In this document: positions 32,113 to 41,314 of the stretch, piece after piece
Layout of the letters: each line of letters opens with the position of its first letter
Numbering within the stretch: the stretch's first letter is position 1
NCBI GenBank assembly: GCA_018136815.1
Contig: CM030933.1
Location: 744,001 to 808,000, forward strand
Direction of reading: 5' to 3'
Source of the DNA: Isochrysis galbana
Lineage: Eukaryota; Haptophyta; Isochrysidales; Isochrysidaceae
Length of the DNA stretch: 64,000 nucleotides
Translations under genes and position numbers: made by a program
The notes under the pieces: generated by a model
What the model saw: only the letters and a program-made list of their open reading frames with translations
What the model was told of the DNA's origin: nothing
The model's database searches: none

Positions 32113-32280
32113 GACACCGGGCCGAGCTCACCATGAGGGCGCTCCTGCGAGCAAGGGGATGCATGGTTACTAGTGCGTGCCCCCCCTCGATGAAAATTCC
32201 AGCGGCCTCCTCGTCACGCATGACGTGACGCTGCACCGCTTGGGGGGCAAGGGTGCGCGAGCGAGACGACTCCGCCAGAA

Positions 32281-32423
32281 AGTTGTTTGGTCCCCCCCTT
32301 CACCCCTCACGCGGAACGTTGTCAGATTAGGGGCCCTCAGTGTGCGCGGTTTGGTGGCGGGAATGCGCGGTTTTCTGGGGCCCCTTTCCGCGTGAGGGGG
32401 GAGGGGGGGGGGGACCAACAACT
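32281..32423. mobile_element. Foldback/MITE inserted in the D-E-E-W mini-gene
   Basis: Ends AGTTGTTTGGTCCCCCC and, inverted, GGGGGGACCAACAACT, with CCTCACGCGGAA / TTCCGCGTGAGG just inside and GGGGCCC arms in the centre. About 143 bp, no ORF of its own. The sequences on both sides are imperfect duplicates (GCGAGCGAGACGACTCCGCC against GCGAGCGAGCCGACTCCACC), so insertion was accompanied by, or occurred inside, a local duplication. Confidence 0.65.
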
Positions 32424-32629
32424 TCCTGGGACGCTGCGCCACTCGGCGGGGAGCGCTGCGCGAGCGAGCCGACTCCACCAGAAGTGTTTTCGTCAACTTT
32501 TGTGATGAACTTTTCCCATTCTTCGTCATTGAGAGTACCCAAGCTCATATCCTTAAGACTTTGTATGTCCGTGCGCCTTTTTTTCCCATTCCCTATAAGG
32601 GCGTCGGTGACCCTTTTATTGTCGGCCAT
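32327..32629 (-). CDS. D-E-E-W mini-protein, copy a (C-terminus replaced by insertion)
   Basis: Starts MADNKRVTDALIGNGKKRRT and contains SLKDMSLGTLNDEEWEKF. After about residue 52 (KVDENTSG) the frame runs into GC-rich sequence and the foldback element, so the native part is about 32475-32629. The motif [ST]-x-[LMI]-[SN]-D-[EK]-[ED]-W recurs in the ORFs at 46985 (-) and 63748-63915 (-). Divergent from the 346-aa gene, with a 70-bp intergenic region. Function unknown; the basic N-terminus plus acidic motif suggests a protein-interaction peptide. Confidence 0.55.
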   Translation of the reverse strand: MADNKRVTDALIGNGKKRRTDIQSLKDMSLGTLNDEEWEKFITKVDENTSGGVGSLAQRSPPSGAASQEVVGPPPPPPSRGKGPQKTAHSRHQTAHTEGP

Positions 32630-32699
32630 ATGCTACTTACGTTCTCTGTGAGAATATTTTAAAGGGGCGCGGTCACTTGCACACCAGCCACTCAATATT
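32630..32699. promoter_or_regulatory. Compact bidirectional promoter region
   Basis: Seventy bases separate the divergent ATGs at 32629 (-) and 32700 (+). AT-rich core AGAATATTTTAAAGG and a CTCAATATT just before the plus-strand ATG. Its compactness resembles viral or element gene spacing rather than the host genes here. Confidence 0.45.
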
Positions 32700-33740
32700 A
32701 TGGCTGCTAATTCAAACATGGGTAGCCTCTCCACCCTCGCACTCACTCATACTCCCGACACTGTAGTCCCGGTGACTGGATCATTACATGGCTTGGTAAC
32801 AAAACTTCTGAATAATCCCCTTCATCCTCTCACTCTCACCGGGCGACCACCTTCTTCTCCTCCCACCGGGCAACCTCCTCCTCCGTCCCCCTCCCCCTCT
32901 TCGCCCTCGCCGCCGCCGCCCTCGCCTATGATGGGGGCATTCGAAAGATTCAAGGTAACCCAAAAACAGTTGGACCGATTGCTAAAAGAATCGAAAGCTC
33001 ACAAAGGGACCCCCAACCCGGGCGAAACAGCTCAGTGGCTGTCGTACTACAGCATTTACCTCGGGATTTTAATCACCGTCTTGAAATACCTGCAGGAACT
33101 TGCCGAAGTGAGATCGAAAGAGATAAAACGTGAGTTACACCTGACTAATCTAACGCAAGAGTACCAAACCCATGGGTTAGCCCGACATACTAGATCTTAT
33201 GCGAAAATGGCGGCTGAGTTCAAACAACGAGTGGATTCTTACACAACTATGGTAAGTACCCTTGAGGAATTGGCCAAGAAAACACCCGAACCAATTTCGT
33301 TTAGGGACGCTGTCTCAAGCATTCTCGATGAGGAATGGACAGCTTTGTCTAAAGCTCTGGAAGGTATTGAAACATTGGACTTGGATGCGATGAGGAGCCC
33401 CGTAACCCATATCGAGAACTGCGTACTTACCAAACCTGAAGTTAGCGATCACTTAAAAAAACAGCTACGAAAATTCCAGGAAAGATACGACAAAGTCTTA
33501 GAAGACTACTGCCCGGTATTCAATAAAAAGAAGCTGCTATCACTACGTAGCAATAACACAAAACATAGGCTATACGAACTGCAGCGGAAGCTAGAATTGT
33601 TCATTGAGATAACCAGTGAGTACTCTCAAGAATATGCCGGCAAATTTATTCGTGACATTCATAATCTAAACAAAGAATATCATGACGTAGTCGAGGAAGC
33701 TTACGATGCAATACGGAGTAAACAGGGAAACACCTCTTGA
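32700..33740 (+). CDS. Orphan 346-aa helical protein of the AT-rich cassette
   Basis: Intronless. Residues 1-45 are low complexity, followed by a Pro/Ser hinge (about 46-80: PPPPSPSPSSPSPPPPSP). The rest is almost entirely helical with heptad-like patterns: VTQKQLDRLLKESKAH, YLGILITVLKYLQELAEVRS, KQRVDSYTTMVSTLEELAKK, LKKQLRKFQERYDKVLEDY, ELQRKLELFIEITSEYSQEY, IRDIHNLNKEYHDVVEEAYD. A coiled-coil structural role is plausible. It is AT-richer than host exons and lacks introns despite its length. It stops at 33738-33740, and a LINE 5' module starts about 40 bp later, so the cassette is probably truncated on the right. Confidence 0.75.
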   Translation: MAANSNMGSLSTLALTHTPDTVVPVTGSLHGLVTKLLNNPLHPLTLTGRPPSSPPTGQPPPPSPSPSSPSPPPPSPMMGAFERFKVTQKQLDRLLKESKAHKGTPNPGETAQWLSYYSIYLGILITVLKYLQELAEVRSKEIKRELHLTNLTQEYQTHGLARHTRSYAKMAAEFKQRVDSYTTMVSTLEELAKKTPEPISFRDAVSSILDEEWTALSKALEGIETLDLDAMRSPVTHIENCVLTKPEVSDHLKKQLRKFQERYDKVLEDYCPVFNKKKLLSLRSNNTKHRLYELQRKLELFIEITSEYSQEYAGKFIRDIHNLNKEYHDVVEEAYDAIRSKQGNTS

Positions 33741-33782
33741 AGGGCGTGTCTCCGCGAAAGAGCGGACGAGACGACGTCCCCG

Positions 33783-34150
33783 TGTCGCATTCGCGAATCG
33801 ACACTCGTTAGGCTTCGCTCTTCTCTTCGTCGTTCGGTATTTATCGTCGCTCTCGCTCTCGTCGCTCTCGCTCTCGTAACACTCATACTCTACAACCTCG
33901 CCTCGCCTCGCCAGCCCCTGCCACCACAGCCCTCCTCTCACTCACCCTCGCCTCTCGCCGCTCGCTCAATGTCGCTTTCGCCGCCGTCCTCGCCCTCGCT
34001 CAAGCCCGCCTGCCCGCCTTCCTCTGCTGACGGGCTTCAGCCCGTCAGCACCTCCGAACTCGTCTCCTCCGCCGTGCCTGCCGCCGGCATGGCCCCTTCC
34101 TCATTGCCCTCAGGCCCTATGGGCCATCACAATTCGTCACCCCGCCGGAG
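33783..34150 (+). mobile_element. LINE 5' region with ORF start (copy 4)
   Basis: TGTCGCATTCGCGA at 33783-33796, a CT-rich leader with GTCGCTCTCGCTC repeats, and an ATG at 33969 opening MSLSPPSSPSLKPACPPSSA, which matches MSVPSSRSPSPKPVLPPFSA at 59649 (-). I interpret both as the start of a retrotransposon ORF1. Truncated at about 34150. Confidence 0.55.
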
Positions 34151-34209
34151 CCCCCCCCTCGCTCGTCAGATATTTTTTGGGCCGGGCGTGCGAAGAGAGA
34201 GAGAGAGGC

Positions 34210-34425
34210 ATGCCGCTCCCACTGGTGACCGTCGTCCCATGGGTCGGCTATGAGAGCTACGAGCGGCTCGTGCCCAACGGCCGCGTCAACGGCAAGGACA
34301 CGGGGCACAAGGTCAACAACCCGACGCACGCCGCCTTCCGATTCGCCTTCCGCGACGAAGGCAGGGCGTGGACCACCTCTCTCTGCCTGGCTAAGTTTTT
34401 TGTCACGCCCTCCCATACTATTTAG
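34210..34425 (+). CDS. Short unidentified ORF (71 aa)
   Basis: MPLPLVTVVPWVGYESYERL, VPNGRVNGKDTGHKVNN, AAFRFAFRDEGRAWTTSLCL. Composition is protein-like and unlike flanking low-complexity frames. It ends at a TAG in an AT-rich patch just before the WD40 gene. It could be an exon of a broken gene or part of the preceding element. Confidence 0.3.
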   Translation: MPLPLVTVVPWVGYESYERLVPNGRVNGKDTGHKVNNPTHAAFRFAFRDEGRAWTTSLCLAKFFVTPSHTI

Positions 34426-34612
34426 GTATTAAACAATAGCCGCACCCACACCTTGGAGGGTAAGAGTAGACCGGCAACGCTTCCCTTTGCGCTCTTGGTC
34501 CGGGTGCCACTTCTGTGAAGGTGCAATCTGAGGGCCAGCAACCAGCAACCTCCTAGTAAAGTATCTGTACTCTAGTAGTAGTAGTAGTTCTACACTGGCG
34601 CCGTTCGGCTTG

Positions 34613-37504
34613 ATGGCGCTGCCCTCGTCGGCGCCGCTGCTCGACGAGAGCGCGCGGGCTAGTGCAAGGGCGTCAGCGGCGCTGGGCGAGTTGGCGAGCT
34701 CGCTCGAGCGGCTGCACGCCAACCCCACCGCGCTACACTCCCTTGCCGCTCAGGTTGCCGAGCTTCAGCGCTGGCGCGAAGGCGCCGAGACTGAGTTCTT
34801 GGAGCTCAGAGATGAGCTCTTGCAGCTCCGCAAGGCTACCGGGGTGAAAAGCGCAAGGGAGGCAGGCCAGACAGGCGATGCCGATGCAGGACAGCCTCTT
34901 CCCGTCCGTGACGCTGATGCAGATCAGCCGGGAGCGAGCGCGAGTGCGGATGAGACCATCTCTAAATCACATGAGGAGCGGCTGCGCGAGGCCACGCTCG
35001 CTCGACATGACGAGCTGCTCGAGGCGGAGCGGCGACAGAAGTCGGAGGGCGCCTTCGTTATGGATGTGAACCCTGGGACTGACTCCACCGGACGCCCGAA
35101 GACGGGTCGTACCTTCACGCCCCACCAACCGAAGCCAGCCTTGCGCCCACGCTCTTGTGCCGAGCGAAGCAATGTGTCAACCCCAACACCAGTGTCAGAA
35201 GCGCCCTCGCGCTCACCAGTGTTGGGCAACGGCAATCGGCCACCTGTGGCGTCGCCGCTGCGCTCGACTCATGCGCCGCAGCGCCCCCCAGGGCACCGAG
35301 GGCATTCGCCGTTGCCATTGGCCAGCGTGTCTGCGTCCACCACAACTGAAGCATCTGTAGCGCAGTCGCATGTACAGCGAACAGTTCCGGCACCACCGGC
35401 GCCGGCTGAGCAGCCGCCGCCAGTTGCGGCGCAGACAACAGTGCCTGTATATCTCCTAGACCAGTGCAAACGTCTAGCCACCGTCGGTGGTGGCTCATCG
35501 GCGCTCAATGGCAGTGGCGCCGCTGCAGTTGACGCTGTGGGCACCGGTGAGCCAAGGGATGACATCGCATCGGCCATTTCAAGTCTCGCGTACAGCACAG
35601 AGTTGCGCGTGCTCATCGGTGGCACCGCCGATGGGCGTGTTGTGGCATGGACATGGCAAGAGACAGGCGACAGTATTAGAAGCGGGCCGGACTCAGCAGG
35701 CAAGGAGGGTCGCGGGTTGTGGAACTTGACTGGATGGTATCAAGTGTGCCGTTCGACAACAGGCACGAGTGTAGAGCCAGCCCATGGCGCCGAGGTGAAT
35801 GCTGTGGTGCTTGGCGGCGCGCTTGCCCTCGCGGGCGCGGCAGATGGCTGTATTACTGTCTTGCGTGTAGGCGTCGAGGACGGACGCGCCCATCTATTCA
35901 AGCTCTACACGCTGCGGCTCAGCGGGAGCTTAGGACGTGCTTCCGCCCCAGTGGACGAGGTGAGATAAAGTCCATGCGCCCTCTTCTAGACTTCTCCTGC
36001 GATGCCAGATGCCATCACTCCCAAATTGATGAAGGCGGCCAGGAACGACGCCAGCAATCATACCGTGAAGCAGGAGGAGGGTGTTCTAGCAGTTCTTCTC
36101 AAGTTCGTACTTCTGAACGCCCCAGCCCCCCGCTCATCCATGTTCATCCAGGTTATGTGTCTCGCCTTACCACCCCCAGTGCTCCTCTCATCAGCCGCCT
36201 CATCTCTCGCCTCGGCGGGCAATCTTTCATCGCCCAGGACTTCGCCTCCATCCTCGCCTGGCACATTACCCGGCGTTGAGAAGATGGTGCCCCATCAAAG
36301 TCCCACCGAGAAGCCAGCTTTGCCCGCTGCAACGGTCGGCGCGCCGTTTGCGCCCACTGCTGTGAGCTGCTCCGATGCGACAGTCGAACACACATGGGCG
36401 GTCGCTGGCTCCCAAGGCATGGTCGTGCGAGTATGGTCTCTCGCGAAAGGGGCAGTGGTGCAAACCTTGCAGGTGGGTGCGCTCACACGAGGTCCTCGAG
36501 CGGCCTTGTCGCATCCCTGCTGCGCTCGAGGTGGCGGCCCCTTTGCCACCCTCTTCTCACCGGCATCTCCGCTGTCAATCCTTGCCCGCAGCACACACAT
36601 TGGGTTATGGCAGTGTCGCTCGAATGCGCCCCGCCGCTCATCGGCCTACCTGGTGCTGCGGGCAGCAAGAGCGCCTACCTGCTGTCAGGTGCCTTTGACG
36701 GCCGCTCTTCCCTATTCCGCGCCGAGCTTGGACGAGCGGGTGATGCGCCAAATGGTTTCCTTAAGGTGCATTCCTTTCTTCCGGGACCTCCGCCGGCGCT
36801 CACCGCCGGCTGCACAGGCACTCACAGCGGTGGGGGTGACAACGAGGAGGAGCTTGCCGACGGCGTTCTGTCGTTGCTCATTTCGGCGCAGCGTGATTTG
36901 GTGGTGGCTGGCCTCAACTCGGGGCTTCTCTGTGTGTGGAGCCTTGGTCGACTGTCGAGTGCACCAATTGCGGTGGGCCGGCAAGCAAATGGAGCAGGCG
37001 CCTGCTCTTTGGCATGGTGCGGTAGTGGAGCACATTTCCTCGCTGGCTCGGAAGACGGGATTTGCAAGCATTGGGAATACCTTGAGGACAACAGTGGCAC
37101 GAGGTGAGGAGGAGCTTGGCCGGTCCCAGCTCACGCATCCTAGGCCCACGAGTTGCAAGGTGGGGTGGGGTGGGGTAGCGGGTTTTGTGCCTGCTCATCG
37201 TCCTGTTTTCCCATCCCAATTTTTGCGTGGAATGCAAGGCTACACGTACGCCTCATGTACCACCCCAGCCCTATCGCCCTCACCCTGTCCTCTCCTCCTC
37301 GATGGCGCGTGGCCCCTTAGGCGTGAGCCCACCGGAAGCCTTAAGTGTATTGAGACTGCGAGCATTGCATCGGATGCTGAAGTCATGGCTTTGGCGTGTT
37401 CTTGTGATGACCCGCCGATGCACGCGTTCTGCGGCATCAGCGACGGAAGTCTCATCGGAATCGGTCCGACTGCGAGAGTTGTGGACGACGTGACGTGCGT
37501 CTAG
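34613..37504 (+). CDS. Coiled-coil + WD40 repeat protein
   Basis: Exon 1 is 34613-35959 (449 codons). A second coding block ends at 36471 (TLQ|gtgggt); its start is uncertain, between about 36005 and 36290. Then 36592-37103 and 37321-37504, with consistent phases. N-terminus: helical/coiled-coil (SLERLHANPTALHSLAAQVA, ETEFLELRDELLQLRKATG, LARHDELLEAERRQKSEGA), then a long Ser/Pro-rich linker. WD-like blades: IASAISSLAYSTELRVLIGG...GRVVAWTW, VNAVVLGGALALAGAADGCI, WAVAGSQGMVVRVWSLAKG, YLLSGAFDGRSSLFRAEL, VLSLLISAQRDLVVAGLNSG...VWSLG, SLAWCGSGAHFLAGSEDG...HWEYLE and ALACSCDDPPMHAFCGISDG. Seven blades can be counted, enough for one propeller. It is probably a scaffold; the partner is unknown. ATG 34613 is the first in frame. 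Confidence 0.75.
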
Positions 37505-38033
37505 CGGCCGCATTGGAAGTCATCGGAGAAGAGGGCCCACGTTGGCCCGTGTCGATATTCCAATTCTTGATGTCTTTGCGTTGCCATCACCAACGACTTT
37601 CTTAGCACGAAAGTGAGACTCAAAGAGGATTCGGGATTTGCATTGGCGTTCTTGCGTCGGGAGGTGGTGAACAAGGTGTCTGCGCACGACGAGTTCTCAA
37701 ACTTACCGTGCATGGTGACATGTTGCGAAAGTAGAGGGGGAACGAAAGCCATCACCGTGATTCTCTCGTCAGCCATCCTATCACAGATACCATCACTGTG
37801 CATTCTTGCGCAAACATGTCGTTCCGGCTCCCTGTGGCGGGCTGCGCCCACTGCACGGGTATGGAGTCAAAACGTTGTTGTTGTTTATAGGCGCTCTGGG
37901 GGGGGGGGGGGGGGTCATCATACTGGACGCCCGCCCAACTGCTTCCCTGTCTCCATTCATGGGCACGTTTTGGGCACGTTTTCCTAGATGAGCATACGTG
38001 TGTGGAGCGGTCGTTTTGTTTAGAGGTCGGTTA
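37505..38033. other. Intergenic with unresolved ORFs
   Basis: Opposing ORFs of about 115-125 codons occupy 37501-37987 on both strands without motifs. Poly-G tract at 37899-37912. No gene claimed. Confidence 0.35.
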
Positions 38034-38310
38034 CCTGTCGCATCCGCGATCAACCTTTTTGTTTTAGAAGTTGTTTGCGTTTCTATGTTCCCTCCTTGCA
38101 GGCTAGCCACGAGTCACCGTCGCAAGGTCCTACATTCGCCCATTCGCCCTTGTTGCCCTCGCCTCCTTTGTCGCCTCCTTTGTCGCCAGCTTGCCCCTCA
38201 CCTGGCTTACCTCCTTGCGTGCTCCTCGCGTTTTCAGGCTAAGTCGCGCGTTCAGGTATCGCCGGTGCAAGGAACCGCCCCCTTGCGTGACCCTGATTCC
38301 CCCTCAGGTG
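38034..38310 (+). repeat. Non-LTR retrotransposon 5' module, copy 2
   Basis: Closest to the module at 60060-60345: both continue past the CGCCCATTCGCCC block into GGCTTACCTCCTTGCGTGCT, CGCGTTTTCAGGCTAAGTCG and CCCCCTTGCGTGACCCTGAT. The module ends against the piggyBac remnant. Confidence 0.6.
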
Positions 38311-38334
38311 TTGGCCGCTTCAGCCGGAGCCATC

Positions 38335-39036
38335 GTAGCGCGGAATGATCAACACCGTTGCAAGCGCCCGTGCCCAAAGGTTCTAAACGACTACACTCAG
38401 GCCCAGCCAGCCATCGACGTTCACAATCGACTTCGCCAACGGCATCTGGCGATGGAGAAGGCCATCCTCACCAACAGCTTCAAGATGCGCTTCTTCACGA
38501 CGAACCTAGGCATGCAGGTTGTTGACGCCTATCTCGCCCACAAGTTCCTTAATGATCCGAACGCGGATTTTAAGAAGGAGATGGAAAAACTCGCCTACCG
38601 ACTCATGCACAATCCTGACGCACCCCAACGCACATCGCCCACCCCCAGAGCGCACTGCGCACGGCCATCCAACTCGCCTAGCGCATATCCTTGCACAGCA
38701 GACGGACGCAACCACGTGCTGACCCCCTTCAACCAGATCAATTGGTATGTCTTGGCGGGCGGCAGCCGCCAGCAGAAATGCATGTATTGCGGCATGCATA
38801 CCTCGACCGCTTGCAGCATCTGCAGTACGCCCGGTAACGGCCTCGTGCCGGTTTGCGTCAGCCAAAATCGTAAGGGCATTCGCAAAGAGTGCGCTGCCAC
38901 GCATGAGCGATTCCCAAATTGGTATCCTCGGGGAGACCCCAAGCGACCGGGCCGCGGCGGCAACAAGCGTAGTCGCAGCGCCAATTATATTCCCGCTATG
39001 TATATGCCAGATTGCATGCCCTGTGATGACGACTAG
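38335..39036 (+). pseudogene. piggyBac-type transposase, C-terminal part
   Basis: Frame: PCPKVLNDYTQAQPAIDVHN, RLRQRHLAMEKAILTNSFKM, RFFTTNLGMQVVDAYLAHKF, then a C-terminal zinc-binding module QQKCMYCGMHTSTACSIC and VPVCVSQNRKGIRKECAATH, ending GDD-type DCMPCDDD. The (A/G)(I/V)D-x-H/D-N/Q motif marks the last catalytic-region helix of DDE_Tnp_1_7. The Cys-rich tail is typical of PGBD/piggyBac. The N-terminal catalytic aspartates are absent because the left side is replaced by a LINE 5' module, so it is a 5'-truncated remnant. Confidence 0.7.
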
Positions 39037-40160
39037 TTGCGAGCGTGTGCGTGTGCGTGATCACGTTTCAGCGTTTAGCGATCACGTTTCAACGTTCTAC
39101 GGACGGTGATTTGCCACCTCCAATCGATCAAAACGTCGCATAAATGGCGTCGAGCGTCATATATATGGTGTCTGTGCGTATACGATGTCATATGAGCGAC
39201 CAATGGTCATATCTATGCTATATGACTCTGATAATGTGCTAAAATACCTCAAAAAAGGTCAAAACAAAACTATTTTAATGTTAGTAAGGACGACAACAAA
39301 ACCATTTGATTCTCACGTAAACACCCGGTTTCTCATGTGCGCAAACGGACTCTGAAAAAGGCCACTTCGGCCCACTGCGATGTTGCCTCGGAGAGGGTTG
39401 TCCGATGGGCCACCGGCCAGGGCTCCTCTGCCAGGCATACTTAGGGGTTGGGATGGGCGCGGATCCATCCGCATGGGTCCACTGCCCACTTCCGCGGCGG
39501 TCCCGGTGGGGCCCGTCGCGTTGGCGTTCGTCAAGGGGCCGGCAAATGCCGGCCGCTCTGCAGGAAATGCTCACGCCAGCGCGCCAGCTGGTGTCTGGTG
39601 TGGGGGGGCATCATTTGGTGTGAAAGGCGCTTCTTTGGCGCCAGTCCTCGTGTCAGGGTCTCAGGTGGCTGCATGCGCCGCGGAAGCACCCTGCCGCGCG
39701 CGCCATGTCCCCCACTGCGGGTCGCGTTGGCAGCGCGCGAAAGGGCGTCTGGAGCCCGACTTCAGATGCCGATAGCGAGCGTGATTTCGTCGCGGTCAGG
39801 TGGACCCTCGCGGCGAGTCTATCGGGAGTGCTTGTGAGGGCCCCAATCCACCGGGCCCGGCGTCTCAGCTGCCCTGTGAGTCTGTCTGTGTGAATCTGCC
39901 CGCGAGTCGTTCAACGTCAATTTCTGTAGTCTTCAATATTTGTATACAAAAAAAATCGAATTTCGCGTTCGAATTCTTAATATTTATGCTAGGGGCCTAT
40001 TAGATAGTGACCATATTAGCTGCCTGGGCGCAAAAAATACAGATTAGGGTGCTAATTTGACCTAGTTATGACAAGGTGAAGTCGTTGTCTTTAAGACTAC
40101 CGGTAGTCGATTCGTTGCGCCCCTTCAACCGTTCTTGCCCAAAGAGCCTGGATACAACAC
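39037..40160. other. Intergenic; AT-rich patch and unidentified ORFs
   Basis: 39110-39290 is AT-rich with repeated ATATGG/CATAT words. ORFs at 39280-39840 overlap on both strands without motifs. 39930-40000 has a poly-A run and TTCGAATTC. The sequence TGGATACAACACT at 40148-40160 recurs at 47952, marking a shared repeat fragment. Confidence 0.35.
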
Positions 40161-40164
40161 TCCT

Positions 40165-40586
40165 GCGGCACGCGCGATGGCGTGCCTGCGCCAGGCCTGC
40201 AGCTACTTGCTGGCGACCCCTGGAGGCTCCTGGAGGCCAGCTCAGGGGGCAGAGGAGGTTGGGGCTGGGCCCTGGCCTCCCCCGCCTCTCCCTCGCTGGC
40301 GTTCCTGAGCCTCTGGGGCCCCCAGTCTGCACCTGTCTGCCTGTCGAACAGGGGGGGAGGGGGGGTTGGAGCGATGGGCTGGCCACGAGGGGCCAGAACG
40401 AGCGATCCAGGCGTGCCTGTCAGCTGTCAGTGGGAGAGTGGGTGAGTGGGTCAGCAGGGCAGTGGCCTCCTGGCAAGCCATCAGGCATGCCAGGAGGATG
40501 GGTGGTTCCTCCCCCACGGCAGGGGAGGAGTGGAGAGAGAGGGGGGCTCGTGCCCCCCCATGGGCGAACCAAGTATAAACTTAGTT
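40165..40586 (+). repeat. SINE-like repeat, copy A, full length
   Basis: Order of parts: CGCGATGGCGTGCCTGCG, CTCAGGGGGCAGAGGAGGTT, CTCTCCCTCGCTGG, a hairpin with arms CCTCCTGGCA / TGCCAGGAGG at about 40467-40498, a second hairpin CCTCCCC / GGGGAGG, a third GGGGGGC / GCCCCCC, then CATGGGCGAAC and the terminal hairpin AACCAAGTATAAACTTAGTT. Near-identical 3' half at 47480-47704. Confidence 0.6.
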
Positions 40587-41314
40587 CAGGAGCAATTAGT
40601 AGAAAAGAGTAGAACAAGAAGACTGCCTCACAACGCGCGCCTAGCGGGAGGTTTGAGGTTTGATAAGAGTTTAATGTAAATGCGGACTCAGCAATAGAAT
40701 CTTGGAAAACTGGAGTCAACGAGAGAGAGAAAAGAAAACAGAGCGAGCCATATTGTATTTTCCACCCTTGGGAGTACCCCTAGACCCTTGCCCCCTTTCT
40801 TCTTTCTTCATGAAACGAAGAGTTCGAGCTTGTCTATTGTAAAGTACATCTTGCAGAAAGTACTTGATTCAAATCCTTTGTTCAGTAAAAGAGAGAAAAG
40901 AAGGGCGAGGGTCGTCCGAGAGGAGGCAGCACCCAAGTAGCTTTCTCTCTCTTCCCAACAACAATATCTATCTTCTCTGTGTCGCCCTCTCCCTCTCCCT
41001 CCCTCGCTCTCTAGATTCCTTCTCTCTCTTTGCCTCCTCCTCACATCTGTCTCTCCTAAAGAAGGACCTCCCCCATGCCCCTCTTGAGGGGGGGGGGGGT
41101 AGAGAAAATGGGGAGAGAAAGGGGAGAGAGAGAGAAAAGGGGGGGGAGGGGCGAGGGGGGAGTGGGGGGAGGAAGGGCGGGGGGGCGGGGGGGGGGGGGG
41201 GGCAGAGAGGAGAGGGAGGGAGAGAGGGAGAGAGAGAATCGGAGAGAGAGAGAGAGAGAGAGAAGCTGCGAGGGGGGGGGAAGGGGGGAGGGGGCCGGTG
41301 GGCCGCGGAGAGCG
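40587..41314. other. Upstream region of the EEP gene; GA-rich low complexity
   Basis: 40600-40680 resembles the T-tail SINE family weakly. 41080-41310 is a purine-rich (GGGA/GAGA) tract. ORFs here are artefacts of the repeats. Promoter of the gene at 41315 expected in this interval. Confidence 0.4.

Noticed and set aside
39281-39840. Overlapping ORFs near 39.3-39.8 kb
   Set aside because: Opposite-strand mirror ORFs in GC-rich sequence, no motif.
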